A stretch of 31,247 nt of DNA from an uncultured Phascolarctobacterium sp. Its GTDB lineage: Bacteria; Bacillota; Negativicutes; Acidaminococcales; Acidaminococcaceae. The stretch is taken from assembly GCA_900545535.1 (NCBI GenBank), contig UQZN01000025.1, forward strand, positions 1-31,247, in the 5' to 3' direction. Position numbers and translations under genes: made by a program. The notes under the pieces were generated by a model. It was not told the origin of the DNA. It saw only the letters and a list, made by a program, of their open reading frames with translations, and did no database searches. The first letter of the stretch is position 1. Each line of letters opens with the position of its first letter. Below, one piece after another: positions 23,710 to 31,247 of the stretch.

Positions 23710-26700
23710 TTGCGGGTATAGATGATGTCGCGGGGATCTTTCTTGCGGTCTTTCGAGCGGTCCAGCGCAAAATTGATGCCGAAGTTGCCCATTTTGCTGC
23801 CGCCTTCGCTGATGCCCATGCCCAGTGAGAACATAACTTTTTCGTTAGGAGCATAGAAACCGCCTACTGCTAAAGCGCTTTTGCCGCCATAGCCGCCGTA
23901 GGCCATCGCCAGTTCACCCTTATTGCCATCCTGGAAGCGGGGATGCAGACCTGCCATTGCTGCCGACAGCGCGCCGACAGTATCGATCTCATCGCCCAGC
24001 TTGGTGATATCCTGGTTGATGTTATTGATATCCTGCTTCACCTGATAGAGCTGGCTGCCGTTGACGGCGTCCATCGAGGTGGCGCTCACTTCGCCTGCGG
24101 CAACGTTACCGATCTTGGTACCGCCATTGCCTTCCAAAGTGACTTTATTTTTATTGAGGTTACCGTTGCTGTCGACGTCATATTTGACGGCGCTGTCATG
24201 CACGGCTTTCAGCTGATCTTCAGTAGCTGCCTGCCCGGTCGCATAATTATCTGCATCCCAGGTAGTGTTGGTCAGTCCGCCCACTTTGCCGTTATTGCCG
24301 TCGACAGTGACTTTGTTGGCGCCGGAGCCGATCTCGATCACATCATTCAGCCTGACCTGATGCTCGATACCGCCGCTGCTGTTCGTGCCGCTGTTATCGA
24401 CGATCAGGTTATTATCGCCGGCCGATACGGTGCTGTGTTTGGCAGCCTCGGTTGCAGCGCCTGCCGCTGTGTCGTGGATAGCTTTCAGCTGGTCTTCGGT
24501 AGCCGCCTGGCCGCTGGTATAATTATCAGGGTCCCAGGTGGTGTTGGTCAGTCCGTTGACCGTGCCTTCATCATTTTTATTGATAGTGACGCCGCCGGCT
24601 TTGATCGAGCCGTCGCTGCCGTCAAGAACTACTTTACCGCCGGTGCCGACAGAAATCTTACCGTCGCCTGTGCCGTCGATGACGGCAGTGCCATTACCGC
24701 CGACATCCAGCTTATCACCCAGTTTTACTTCATAATCAGTGCCGCCGCTGCCGTTCGTTGTCGGCGTAACAACCACATTGCTGTCGCCTGTGGAAACACT
24801 GGCCTGCTGGGCAGCCTTTTGCGCTACTTCATACAGCTGGCTGCCATTGACGGCGTCAGTCGAGCTGGCGCTCACCTGTCCGGCCGCTACGTTTTGGATC
24901 TGGCGGGTAGCGCCGCTGCTGCCTACACTGACCACGCCTACAACGTCATCGACGCCGGCCCACTTAGTATAGCTGCTGTTGCCCTTAACATTATTGATCG
25001 CCGCCGCTACAGAACCGCTGCCCAACGCGACGCTGTTAGCCAGTGAAACGCTGGTATTATTGCCCAAAGCAAAGGCGTCTTCAGCGGTGATAGTATTGTC
25101 ATTGCCCACCGCCGTGCTGCCTTTGGCAGATACGGTATTGCCGATACCTAAAGCATTGCTTTCCTCTCCGCTGGCCGTATTGCCATAACCAAAGGCATTA
25201 GCATAACTGCCGCTGACATTATTTCCGTAGCCAAAGGCATTAGCAACATAACCAGAGGTCACGTTACTGTGACCAAAAGCACTGCTGTAATCGCCCGTAG
25301 CCTGATTATTGTTACCGACAGCGCTGGCGGCGTAACCATACGCTTTATTGCCCGCGCCAAAAGCATTGGCAAATTCTTCCGTAGCTTCGCTTTGGGCACC
25401 TAAAGCCGTAGCCTGATTACCAGAAGCGGTATTGCTATAACCAACGGCAGTAGCGAAACTGCCGGAGGCTGTATTCATCGCGCCTACAGCGCTGGCTACA
25501 TAACCGGCTGTATTGTAGTAGCCAAGAGCGCTTGCATAATCAGCCGAAGCAGTATTATAACTGCCTACCGCACTGGCATAATTGCCTGATGCCGCATTAT
25601 AAACACCTACAGCGCTGGCATAATAGCCAGAAGCATTATTAAATGCGCCGAAAGCATTGGCATTTTCACCGCTGACCTCATTTTTGCGGCCAACCGCAGT
25701 TCCATACTCGCCGCTGGCTGTTACAGTGTTCTGCCAGCCTATAGCCGTTGCACCATCAGCCTGGCTCAGGTTGTTATACCCAAAGGCATTAGTATAATCA
25801 GCCGAAGCGGTATTATTATAGCCAATGATATTGGCATATTCACCGCTGGCCGTATTATGGGAACCAACAGCGTTACTGCGGAAAGCTACCGTATTCTCAT
25901 CGCCCAAAGCATTGGCATAATCACCTGTCAGCCTGTTTTCGTAGCCAAGACCTGTAGCAAATTCACCATCAACGATATTTTCATAACCAAAAGCATTGGC
26001 ATAATGGGCGTTGGCCTGATTATAAACGCCGTAAGCATTAGAGTAAGCGCCTGCCGCCACATTAGAGGTACCAATAGCGTTGGCCAGATAATGGGACGCA
26101 GTATTGTCATAGCCGATAGCGTTAGCGAAATCACCGTCCACGATGTTTTTGACACCTAACGCGCTGGCTGCATAGCCGTCAGCCACATTCTCATAACCGA
26201 TAGCGCTGGCATAACGCTGCGAAGCTTTATTCAGTGCGCCGAAAGCCAGCGAATCTTCTTCGACCGCTTCATTCTTATAGCCAAAGGCCAGAGCGTTAGT
26301 ATCGCTGGCTGTGTTGCCGCTGCCGACAGCGACTGCCGCTGCAGCTGAAGCCGTATTGCCATTGCCCAAAGCCACGGTATCGTCTTTCGTAGCCTTATTG
26401 CCGATACCGATAGCAGCAGCATGCTCGCCGATAGTATAGTTATCGTTGCCGACTGCTGTAGAATACATGGCCAGAGCCTGGTTATTATTGCCCACAGCGC
26501 TGGCACCCGTAGCGTTGATCTCATTATTGCGGCCCAGAGCCGTGGCTTCGGCCGCAGTGATAGTATTGGTATAACCAAAAGCTACCGACTGGTTGCCTTC
26601 CACAGTATTAAAGGAACCAAAAGCACTGGCGCCGATCCCATCGACGATATTTTTAGTGCCGAAAGCATTGGCATTTTCACCTGTGGTGCTGTTATAAATA

Positions 26701-27101
26701 CCAAAAGCATTACTGTTCAGACCATTAGCCGTATTTTCCCTGCCAATAGCGTTAGAGCCAATACCATTGGTGACATTGGCGATACCGATAGCGCTGGAAT
26801 TACCGGCGTTGGTCTTGTTCCTGTTACCGACTGCGTTGGAGTCCTCGCCCAGCGCCTGATTTTCAGCACCGAGCGCGTTACTGTTATCAGAAACGGCATG
26901 ATTGTCATAGCCCACCGCATTCGCCTTCTCGCCGGCGGCGTTATTATTCACGCCGGCCACAGTCGCATTAGTGCCTGTCCCGTCTGTAAAAACTGCCGCA
27001 GCCAGCGCATCACTGCTGCCCAAGCCTGCAATAGCAAATAAGCCGCTGCTTAAAAAGATCATGATTTTTTTCTCTAATTGGTGTTTTTGTTTTTTAGACA
27101 A
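23706..27101 (-). CDS. Large trimeric autotransporter adhesin 3, tail truncated by a 4-bp deletion
   Basis: About 1131 residues from the TTG at 27101, whose context TTGTCTAAA matches the TTGTCCAGA start of adhesin 2 and lies eight bases after GAGGGAG; a GTG at 27110 is the longer alternative. A signal peptide of about 35 residues (LEKKIMIFLSSG core, ending ALAA) precedes a head of about 45 YadA repeats (about 40-690), then neck and two stalk modules as in adhesins 1 and 2. The anchor begins near 1041 and the last strand is FGINFALDR. It ends DPRDIIYTRK then TAG: a 4-bp deletion removes the coiled-coil tail, which is still readable at 23581-23709. The barrel itself is complete, so the protein may still be exported. 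Its promoter carries the longest G run (G8), with a leader of nearly 480 nt. Confidence 0.92.
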   Translation of the reverse strand: MSKKQKHQLEKKIMIFLSSGLFAIAGLGSSDALAAAVFTDGTGTNATVAGVNNNAAGEKANAVGYDNHAVSDNSNALGAENQALGEDSNAVGNRNKTNAGNSSAIGIANVTNGIGSNAIGRENTANGLNSNAFGIYNSTTGENANAFGTKNIVDGIGASAFGSFNTVEGNQSVAFGYTNTITAAEATALGRNNEINATGASAVGNNNQALAMYSTAVGNDNYTIGEHAAAIGIGNKATKDDTVALGNGNTASAAAAVAVGSGNTASDTNALAFGYKNEAVEEDSLAFGALNKASQRYASAIGYENVADGYAASALGVKNIVDGDFANAIGYDNTASHYLANAIGTSNVAAGAYSNAYGVYNQANAHYANAFGYENIVDGEFATGLGYENRLTGDYANALGDENTVAFRSNAVGSHNTASGEYANIIGYNNTASADYTNAFGYNNLSQADGATAIGWQNTVTASGEYGTAVGRKNEVSGENANAFGAFNNASGYYASAVGVYNAASGNYASAVGSYNTASADYASALGYYNTAGYVASAVGAMNTASGSFATAVGYSNTASGNQATALGAQSEATEEFANAFGAGNKAYGYAASAVGNNNQATGDYSSAFGHSNVTSGYVANAFGYGNNVSGSYANAFGYGNTASGEESNALGIGNTVSAKGSTAVGNDNTITAEDAFALGNNTSVSLANSVALGSGSVAAAINNVKGNSSYTKWAGVDDVVGVVSVGSSGATRQIQNVAAGQVSASSTDAVNGSQLYEVAQKAAQQASVSTGDSNVVVTPTTNGSGGTDYEVKLGDKLDVGGNGTAVIDGTGDGKISVGTGGKVVLDGSDGSIKAGGVTINKNDEGTVNGLTNTTWDPDNYTSGQAATEDQLKAIHDTAAGAATEAAKHSTVSAGDNNLIVDNSGTNSSGGIEHQVRLNDVIEIGSGANKVTVDGNNGKVGGLTNTTWDADNYATGQAATEDQLKAVHDSAVKYDVDSNGNLNKNKVTLEGNGGTKIGNVAAGEVSATSMDAVNGSQLYQVKQDINNINQDITKLGDEIDTVGALSAAMAGLHPRFQDGNKGELAMAYGGYGGKSALAVGGFYAPNEKVMFSLGMGISEGGSKMGNFGINFALDRSKDRKKDPRDIIYTRK

Positions 27102-27129
27102 CTTTTTCACTCCCTCTGCCTCAAATTTT

Positions 27130-27480
27130 GATAGTTTTTTCTCAGCGCAGAGCTGTCAGCATCTCTGTCGTTTAGTGCTGCCGGCAATATGCTGGCCTTA
27201 TGTTTTGCTTTTGTCACCTCTTTTCATAATTTTGCGCCGATTTTTAAAGCCCGTTCCTGACGACCGGGTTATTTGGAAACAATATTTCAAACAAGTAAGC
27301 TCTGAGCTTCTTGCTTAAAAGCAACAGTTACAGACCTCAGCAGCAAGTATCCCACTGCGTTCTTACAGCCGCTTAGTGCAAAGCTGTGATGCTTTTTTAG
27401 TGCTGCCGCTTTGCTCTAGAAACAAAGCGGCAATTTGGGGAATAATTTCAAACAAGGCGAAGGGTTGTAGCGCCTTGGTG
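27130..27480 (-). other. Long structured leader of adhesin 3 with two related modules
   Basis: Two modules lie in the presumed 5' leader on the minus strand. Module A (about 27480-27385) has a CAAGGCG/CGCCTTG stem, then CTTGTTTGAAATTATTCCCC, a 10-bp TGCCGCTTTG/CAAAGCGGCA stem and GGCAGCACTAAA. Module B (about 27320-27150) has an AAGC/GCTT stem, CTTGTTTGAAATATTGTTTCC, a CCCG/CGGG stem and later GGCAGCACTAAA again. ACAGCTTTGC and ACAGCTCTGC follow the two GGCAGCACTAAA boxes. A third relative of the first box sits at about 15516-15494. It matches no riboswitch class I know. Confidence 0.4.
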
Positions 27481-27584
27481 AAAACAACAACAACTCAATA
27501 ATATTCGCGATACTTAAACTACTTCTCGATTTATTAATTTTTTAACCTTAATATTTAATACTATCTATATAGATTATTTTTGAT

Positions 27585-27612
27585 ATAATATCATATTTGT
27601 CCCCCCCCGCAA
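27585..27612 (-). promoter_or_regulatory. G8-tract promoter of adhesin 3
   Basis: Minus strand: -35 TTGCGG (27612-27607), a 16-bp spacer starting in a run of eight G (plus-strand C at 27601-27608), then -10 TATTAT (27590-27585) with an upstream TGA. The sequence after the G run is one base shorter than at the G7 sites, so the spacer stays at 16. Confidence 0.6.
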
Positions 27613-27655
27613 GACATTTTTGTTTTAAATAAATTCGTTTGTCTGAAAGTCTTGC
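27609..27655. repeat. Inverted arms 33 bp apart upstream of the adhesin 3 promoter
   Basis: GCAAGAC (27609-27615) and GTCTTGC (27649-27655) are 33 bp apart, with AT-rich sequence between that shares nothing obvious with the other three sites. Confidence 0.55.
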
Positions 27656-27675
27656 AACCGGTACCTCTCTAATAA

Positions 27676-27705
27676 AAAAACCGCCTGCTGCCGCAGACGG
27701 TTTTT
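27676..27705. terminator. Hairpin terminator upstream of the adhesin 3 promoter
   Basis: AAAAACCGCCTGC (27676-27688) pairs with GCAGACGGTTTTT (27693-27705) with one mismatch, and has T-runs on both strands. It insulates the adhesin 3 promoter from transcription coming from 28 kb. Confidence 0.65.
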
Positions 27706-27800
27706 CTTGATAACCTATTTACTTTTACAGAAGCCGCTAGACACTCTAGCTAAGTATTGCCCTTTCAGCCGGACCAGCATTTTGATACCTAAAAAAATAA

Positions 27801-27837
27801 AAACTCAGGCTCTGCCACTAACGCAAAGCCTGAGTTT
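27801..27837 (-). terminator. Terminator of the zinc-ribbon / membrane protein pair
   Basis: AAACTCAGGCT (27801-27811) pairs with AGCCTGAGTTT (27827-27837), with a T-rich run following on the minus strand. It lies 37 bp beyond the stop of the 123-residue gene. Confidence 0.7.
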
Positions 27838-27873
27838 AAAAACAAATTTATTTTCTTTTACCTCTTCAAAAAA

Positions 27874-28245
27874 TCACAAATACTTTTCAGCCATGGCCAT
27901 TACCGCGATGACCACTGAAACGCAAATAACTATTGGCAGCCATACTCTTATGGCCAGCAGCAATAAAACTATATCCTTATACTTTGTCAGTCCCCTGTCA
28001 TTCTGCTCATAAATGTTACCGTCGGAGCTTGATGCCCAAATAACATCGCCATAAAGTATTTTTTTATCCGCAAAATTGCTGTTATTTATGGAAGTGCCTC
28101 CGCTTAGACCTTGTTCCTGCCCATCATAATAAAGATCTTTATTTATTTCCACGCACAAATCGATATCGACCGAAAGAACACTGGCTATTGCCATTATGCT
28201 TAAAGCTAAAACCAAAGCAATTTTCTTTTTACTCGTAAAATGCAT
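27874..28245 (-). CDS. Small membrane protein of unknown function (123 aa)
   Basis: A 123-residue protein with an N-terminal signal-like or membrane helix (KKKIALVLALSIMAIASVLS, residues about 6-25), a polar segment of about 60 residues with no recognised motif (DLYYDGQEQG, DVIWASSSDGNIYEQND), and a C-terminal hydrophobic region (about 92-118, IVLLLLAIRVWLPIVICVSVVIAVMA) that could be one long or two short helices. It probably spans the inner membrane at both ends with the polar part outside. The start has AGGGGAG seven bases upstream. It lies 59 bp after the zinc-ribbon gene on the same strand and before a terminator, so the two probably form an operon driven by the G7-tract promoter at 28622-28649. 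Confidence 0.65.
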   Translation of the reverse strand: MHFTSKKKIALVLALSIMAIASVLSVDIDLCVEINKDLYYDGQEQGLSGGTSINNSNFADKKILYGDVIWASSSDGNIYEQNDRGLTKYKDIVLLLLAIRVWLPIVICVSVVIAVMAMAEKYL

Positions 28246-28304
28246 ACTCCTGCTCCCCTACTTTTTCTTTCACCGTTAGCCTGTCATCTTTTATCTGTTC
28301 TTTT

Positions 28305-28496
28305 CTACGTTTGGGCCTCTGACAGTATTTCACAGCAAGCCAGGCTGCAGCAATAATAATCTTGTTCCGCTTTTTGCACATGATAAATCCTTTCAGCACT
28401 AACTTTATGTCCGCAAATCGGGCAAATCAGAGGCTTAGTATTTTTTGTACAGACACTTTTTCGGCTTATTCTTTCTTCCCATGTTTCTATATACAT
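28305..28496 (-). CDS. Small zinc-ribbon protein (63 aa)
   Basis: I prefer the ATG at 28496, with AGAGGCGG eight bases upstream, over the in-frame ATG at 28550, which has no ribosome site. The 63-residue product has CPICGH in the middle (about 25-30) and YYCCSLACCEIL near the end: two cysteine pairs that could bind zinc as a treble-clef or ribbon finger. No enzymatic domain. It is probably co-transcribed with the membrane protein that follows it. Function unknown; such small zinc proteins may be protein-binding or regulatory. Confidence 0.6.
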   Translation of the reverse strand: MYIETWEERISRKSVCTKNTKPLICPICGHKVSAERIYHVQKAEQDYYCCSLACCEILSEAQT

Positions 28497-28621
28497 AAAA
28501 ATCCGCCTCTTTTCCCGACACCGGTTTCCATATATATTCGCACTTATCATAATATAAACAGTTTAACCATCATATTATAATCGCTTTAGTTTTATTTTTT
28601 TAACGATTAGTTCCCACTATT

Positions 28622-28649
28622 ATGATACCACAGTTGTACCCCCCCGCAA
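28622..28649 (-). promoter_or_regulatory. G7-tract promoter of the zinc-ribbon / membrane protein pair
   Basis: Minus strand: -35 TTGCGG (28649-28644), a 16-bp spacer starting in a G7 run (plus-strand C at 28639-28645), then -10 TATCAT (28627-28622) with TGTGG before it. The segment TACAACTGTGG matches TACAAATGTGG at the classical autotransporter promoter. Confidence 0.6.
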
Positions 28650-28691
28650 GACATTAGCTGTTTATGTGGACCAACCTATAGCAGGTCTTGC
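28646..28691. repeat. Inverted arms 32 bp apart upstream of the zinc-ribbon promoter
   Basis: GCAAGAC (28646-28652) and GTCTTGC (28685-28691), 32 bp apart. Same arrangement as the other three G-tract promoters. Confidence 0.55.
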
Positions 28692-28765
28692 TCAGCCCTC
28701 AGACCGCAATAACCTGCTGCCGTCACGCTGCTTTCTGCTGTACCTGGCTTATGGACAATAAAAAA

Positions 28766-28793
28766 ACACCGTACGCAATTACTCGTACGGTGT
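28766..28793 (-). terminator. Terminator of hybrid kinase 2
   Basis: Perfect 10-bp arms ACACCGTACG / CGTACGGTGT (28766-28775 and 28784-28793) with an 8-nt loop, followed on the minus strand by seven T. It stands 25 bp beyond the kinase stop. Confidence 0.85.
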
Positions 28794-28817
28794 CCTTTAC
28801 CAATTCTTTTAATGTTC

Positions 28818-30851
28818 CTACAGCTGCTTGCCCAGCTCGCGCACTAAGGTCGCCAGATTCAAAGGCTTCGCTAAATGGCTGTTCATACCGGCCTTTTTCG
28901 CTTCGATGATATCTTCGGCAAAAGCGTCCGCCGTCATGGCCACGATAGGTACTGTAAGGGCGTCTTTCTTAGCAGCAGCGCGGATTTTCCTGGTTGCTTC
29001 ATAACCGTTCATGATTGGCATCTGCACATCCATCAGGATCAGATCATAATATCCTGACGGCGACGCAATGAATTTATCTGCTCCCACAGCGCCGTCACAG
29101 GCCATGTCCACTGCCGCTCCGGTAGATTCAAGCATCTCCACAGCGATTTCCCTGTTCAGCTCATTATCCTCGACCAGCAGAAAACGTTTACCGCTGAAAT
29201 CCGCTGCACCTTTCTGCTCGCCTGTTACCTCTTCTCCCAACACATATTTCTGCAAAGCCCGGCACAGAGTCGAGAGAAAAACAGGCTTGGTCATGAAGCC
29301 GTTGACACCTGCCTGACGCGCTTTTTCTTCGATCTCGGCCGAGTCATAAGCTGAGATCAAAATAATAGGCAGCGGCGCGCTGATATTGCTGCGGATGATC
29401 GCGGCCGTTTCCACGCCGTCCTGATCCGGCATCCGGCAGTCCAGGATCACGGCATCATACGGACGGCCCTCACGGTAAGCAGTCAGCACCTTCTGCACGG
29501 CCCGCTGCCCGTCGGTTTCCCAATCAGCACGAATACCGATCTGCCGTAAAATCTCTGTAGTATATTCGCAGACGATCACATCGTCATCAACAACAATGAT
29601 TTTCAGATCCGGGAATTTAAAAGCATGCAGGTCCAGCGTACTGATCTGCAGCGGCAGCCTGATCGTAAAGCTGGTGCCTGTACCAACGCCGCTGCTGACC
29701 TCGATCGTGCCGCCCATCAGATCAACGATTTTTTTCGAGATCGCCATGCCCAGGCCACTGCCTTCTGTCTTATCTATCCTGCTGTCCTTTTCACGCGTGA
29801 AGGGTTTAAAAATATCCCTTAGAAACTCCGGTTTGATACCGATCCCCGTATCCGTGACCGTAAACTGGAACCAGGCCTGACCGGCGCTGGCTGACGGTAA
29901 TTCTTCAATATCGAAACTGATCGTCCCGCCGGGCGGCGTAAATTTAGAAGCGTTGGAAAGTACATTGATCAGCACCTGCCGCAGGCGCAGCGAATCACAG
30001 TACAGCTGCTCGTGCCTGAGATACTGCAAACGCACGTCAAAGTTCTGCTGTTTGGCCTTGACGCTGCTCTGCATGATCGAAACGATCGTATCCATGACCT
30101 CCGGCAGCTCGATCAATTCTTCCGCCAGAGTCATTTTCCCGCTTTCGATCTTCGACATATCCAGCACATCGTTGATCAGTCCCAAAAGATGCTGACTTGA
30201 AAGCGAGATCTTCCGCAGACAATCCCTGATCTTATCCGGGTTATCCATATGGGCAGCGGCAATATCCGTCATCCCCATGATCGCGTTCATCGGCGTACGG
30301 ATATCGTGCGACATGCGGGAAAGGAAATCCGATTTTTCACGATTGGCTATTTCGGCCTCCTGCAGCGCTGCCTGCAGTTCCTGCGAACGTTTTTCCAGCT
30401 GCTTTTGCAGTTCTTTCTGTTCTACGGCTTCAGTCACATCGACAAAAGTCGAATAGAGCACCGGGATACCGTTGACCTTCTGGTCTGTCACCACGCCGCT
30501 GATCTTGATCCAGATATAGCTGCCGCCCTTCTGCGGCATTTTGCAGATACTTTCATAACTCCTTTTGCCTTCTGACAGAGCTTTACTGACCGCGCTGGCA
30601 AATTTTGCGTACTCTTCAGGGTCCTGCTGAAAATATTTACTGCAATTGTTCTGATAGATAGCTTCGTATTCGGCCTTGGTATACAGGGTCTGCGCATAAA
30701 AATAGTCGTTGGCCCAGATAACGGTAAAATTTTCATCCAGCAAATGTTTGCTGACGCTGACATTCATCGCGCTCATCAGCATATTGTAATCATAAACAGT
30801 CTGCTCATGGCTTTGCTCATTCAGCTTGAGACCTTGTTTATCAGAATCCAT
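28818..30851 (-). CDS. Soluble PAS-domain hybrid histidine kinase with two receiver domains
   Basis: A 677-residue protein without membrane helices, so cytoplasmic. Residues about 20-145 form a PAS domain (ENFTVIWANDYFY; GGSYIWIKISGVV; GIPVLYSTFVDVTE), followed by a coiled-coil linker (about 145-175). HisKA has SHDIRTPMNAIMG with His 182; the HATPase domain has NVLSNASKFTPPGG, DTGIGIK and GSGLGMA. Receiver 1 has VVDDD and ILDCRMPDQDG (Asp about 470); receiver 2 has LLVEDNELN and LMDVQMPIMNG (Asp about 606). It has no HPt and no output domain. From HisKA onward it closely resembles the membrane kinase at 3649-5898, but the sensing parts differ. The start has AAGGAAGTG upstream. The promoter is not of the G-tract type, and its signal is unknown. 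Confidence 0.9.
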   Translation of the reverse strand: MDSDKQGLKLNEQSHEQTVYDYNMLMSAMNVSVSKHLLDENFTVIWANDYFYAQTLYTKAEYEAIYQNNCSKYFQQDPEEYAKFASAVSKALSEGKRSYESICKMPQKGGSYIWIKISGVVTDQKVNGIPVLYSTFVDVTEAVEQKELQKQLEKRSQELQAALQEAEIANREKSDFLSRMSHDIRTPMNAIMGMTDIAAAHMDNPDKIRDCLRKISLSSQHLLGLINDVLDMSKIESGKMTLAEELIELPEVMDTIVSIMQSSVKAKQQNFDVRLQYLRHEQLYCDSLRLRQVLINVLSNASKFTPPGGTISFDIEELPSASAGQAWFQFTVTDTGIGIKPEFLRDIFKPFTREKDSRIDKTEGSGLGMAISKKIVDLMGGTIEVSSGVGTGTSFTIRLPLQISTLDLHAFKFPDLKIIVVDDDVIVCEYTTEILRQIGIRADWETDGQRAVQKVLTAYREGRPYDAVILDCRMPDQDGVETAAIIRSNISAPLPIILISAYDSAEIEEKARQAGVNGFMTKPVFLSTLCRALQKYVLGEEVTGEQKGAADFSGKRFLLVEDNELNREIAVEMLESTGAAVDMACDGAVGADKFIASPSGYYDLILMDVQMPIMNGYEATRKIRAAAKKDALTVPIVAMTADAFAEDIIEAKKAGMNSHLAKPLNLATLVRELGKQL

Positions 30852-31193
30852 TTCTTCACTTCCTTACGTATTACGCAATTACGAAAAAACACCGGAAAAT
30901 ATTTTTCATTTATTTTTATTAATATTCTTTAGTTATTGTTTATAATACTATTCTAGTTAATTCATAAAGAAAAAGCAACATTCATGCAATATTATTTTCA
31001 AATATTGTATAGTTTTCTTTTTCTACAGGACAGGCATACTTTTTTCTTTGCTTCTGATTTTTTCTGTACTCATTTCAGTGAATATCTGTAACTGCTGTAA
31101 AAATATTATTTATCAGAGCTCCAAGCGCAGTATTTTACCACAGCCACAGCTGCATTCCACGTGAACTTCAAAATAAAAACACCGTACGCTATG
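30852..31193. other. Gene-free region upstream of hybrid kinase 2
   Basis: About 340 bp, AT-rich near the kinase. An AAGGAAGTG ribosome site precedes the kinase ATG; TATTAT boxes occur around 30945 but I cannot pair them with a -35. At the right end AACACCGTACG followed by CTATG looks like half of a terminator stem of the kind seen at 28766-28793. Confidence 0.4.
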
Positions 31194-31247
31194 TGAAGTG
31201 GTCAATACTTAGTAGACACAAAAATCCTGTTAGGACGTCAGTTCTGT
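31194..31247. mobile_element. Possible end of an IS3-family (IS150-like) insertion sequence
   Basis: The 25 bp at 31194-31218, TGAAGTGGTCAAT then ACTTAGTAGACA, match in form the terminal repeats of IS150-group elements (TGAA.TG, an A-rich centre, then T.GACA). It begins right after what looks like the first half of a terminator stem (AACACCGTACG), whose second half is absent from the window. No transposase is visible because the element would run past the right edge. The family call is from memory of the repeat pattern. Confidence 0.3.

Noticed and set aside
31087..31160. Minus-strand reading HVECSCGCGKILRLEL as the end of a zinc protein
   Set aside because: Going upstream, the frame enters what looks like a terminator arm and T-run and then meets a stop, so it is probably not coding.

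Overview
The window looks like a chromosomal surface-adhesin and defence region of a diderm Firmicute (class Negativicutes; a gut Acidaminococcaceae-type genome would fit, but the genus cannot be fixed from this sequence). Three things point there. It has outer-membrane proteins of types Va and Vc with signal peptides and C-terminal beta-barrels. It has Gram-positive style AGGAGG ribosome binding sites. Its AT-rich intergenic DNA separates genes of moderate GC. Nearly every gene is on the minus strand; the plus-strand exceptions are a YvrJ-like tail at the left edge, a 71-residue cysteine-containing protein and a pyridoxamine-5'-phosphate-oxidase-like protein.

Layout, left to right: YvrJ-like tail (1-101); a classical autotransporter (165-3110); a membrane hybrid histidine kinase with two receiver domains (3649-5898); a small unknown protein (6315-6530); an XRE regulator (6609-6929) directly behind a short YadA-type adhesin (6933-7891) whose signal-peptide coding region is broken by a G7 tract; a four-gene Wadjet (JetABCD, probably type II) plasmid-restriction operon (8414-15103); three large trimeric autotransporter adhesins with many 14-residue YadA head repeats (15654-19547, 20446-23193, 23706-27101), with the PNPOx-like gene between the first two; two small proteins, one membrane and one zinc-ribbon (27874-28496); a soluble PAS hybrid histidine kinase (28818-30851); and a possible IS3-family end at the right edge.

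The most striking pattern is a repeated promoter module. Four promoters (before the classical autotransporter, hybrid kinase 1, the third trimeric adhesin, and the zinc-ribbon/membrane pair) share a -35 TTGCGG whose last two bases are the start of a G7 or G8 run, a 16-bp spacer and an extended -10. Just upstream each carries inverted arms GCAAGAC / GTCTTGC separated by 32 or 33 bp of unconserved sequence. Two related adhesin promoters (19732-19761, 23398-23427) lack the G run and the distal arm and have an 18-bp spacer. Together with the G7 tract inside the short YadA-type gene, where adding one G restores a 319-residue secreted protein, this suggests phase variation by homopolymer slippage at both transcriptional and translational level, covering adhesins and a sensor kinase. 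This is inferred from one sequence and needs population data.

Other points: the third large adhesin has lost its post-barrel coiled coil through a 4-bp deletion; the Wadjet operon is preceded by two palindromes spaced exactly 40 bp; the long leader of the third adhesin holds two related structured modules with a third relative near 15500; and the 3' end of a paralogue of the 71-residue gene survives at 3342-3399.
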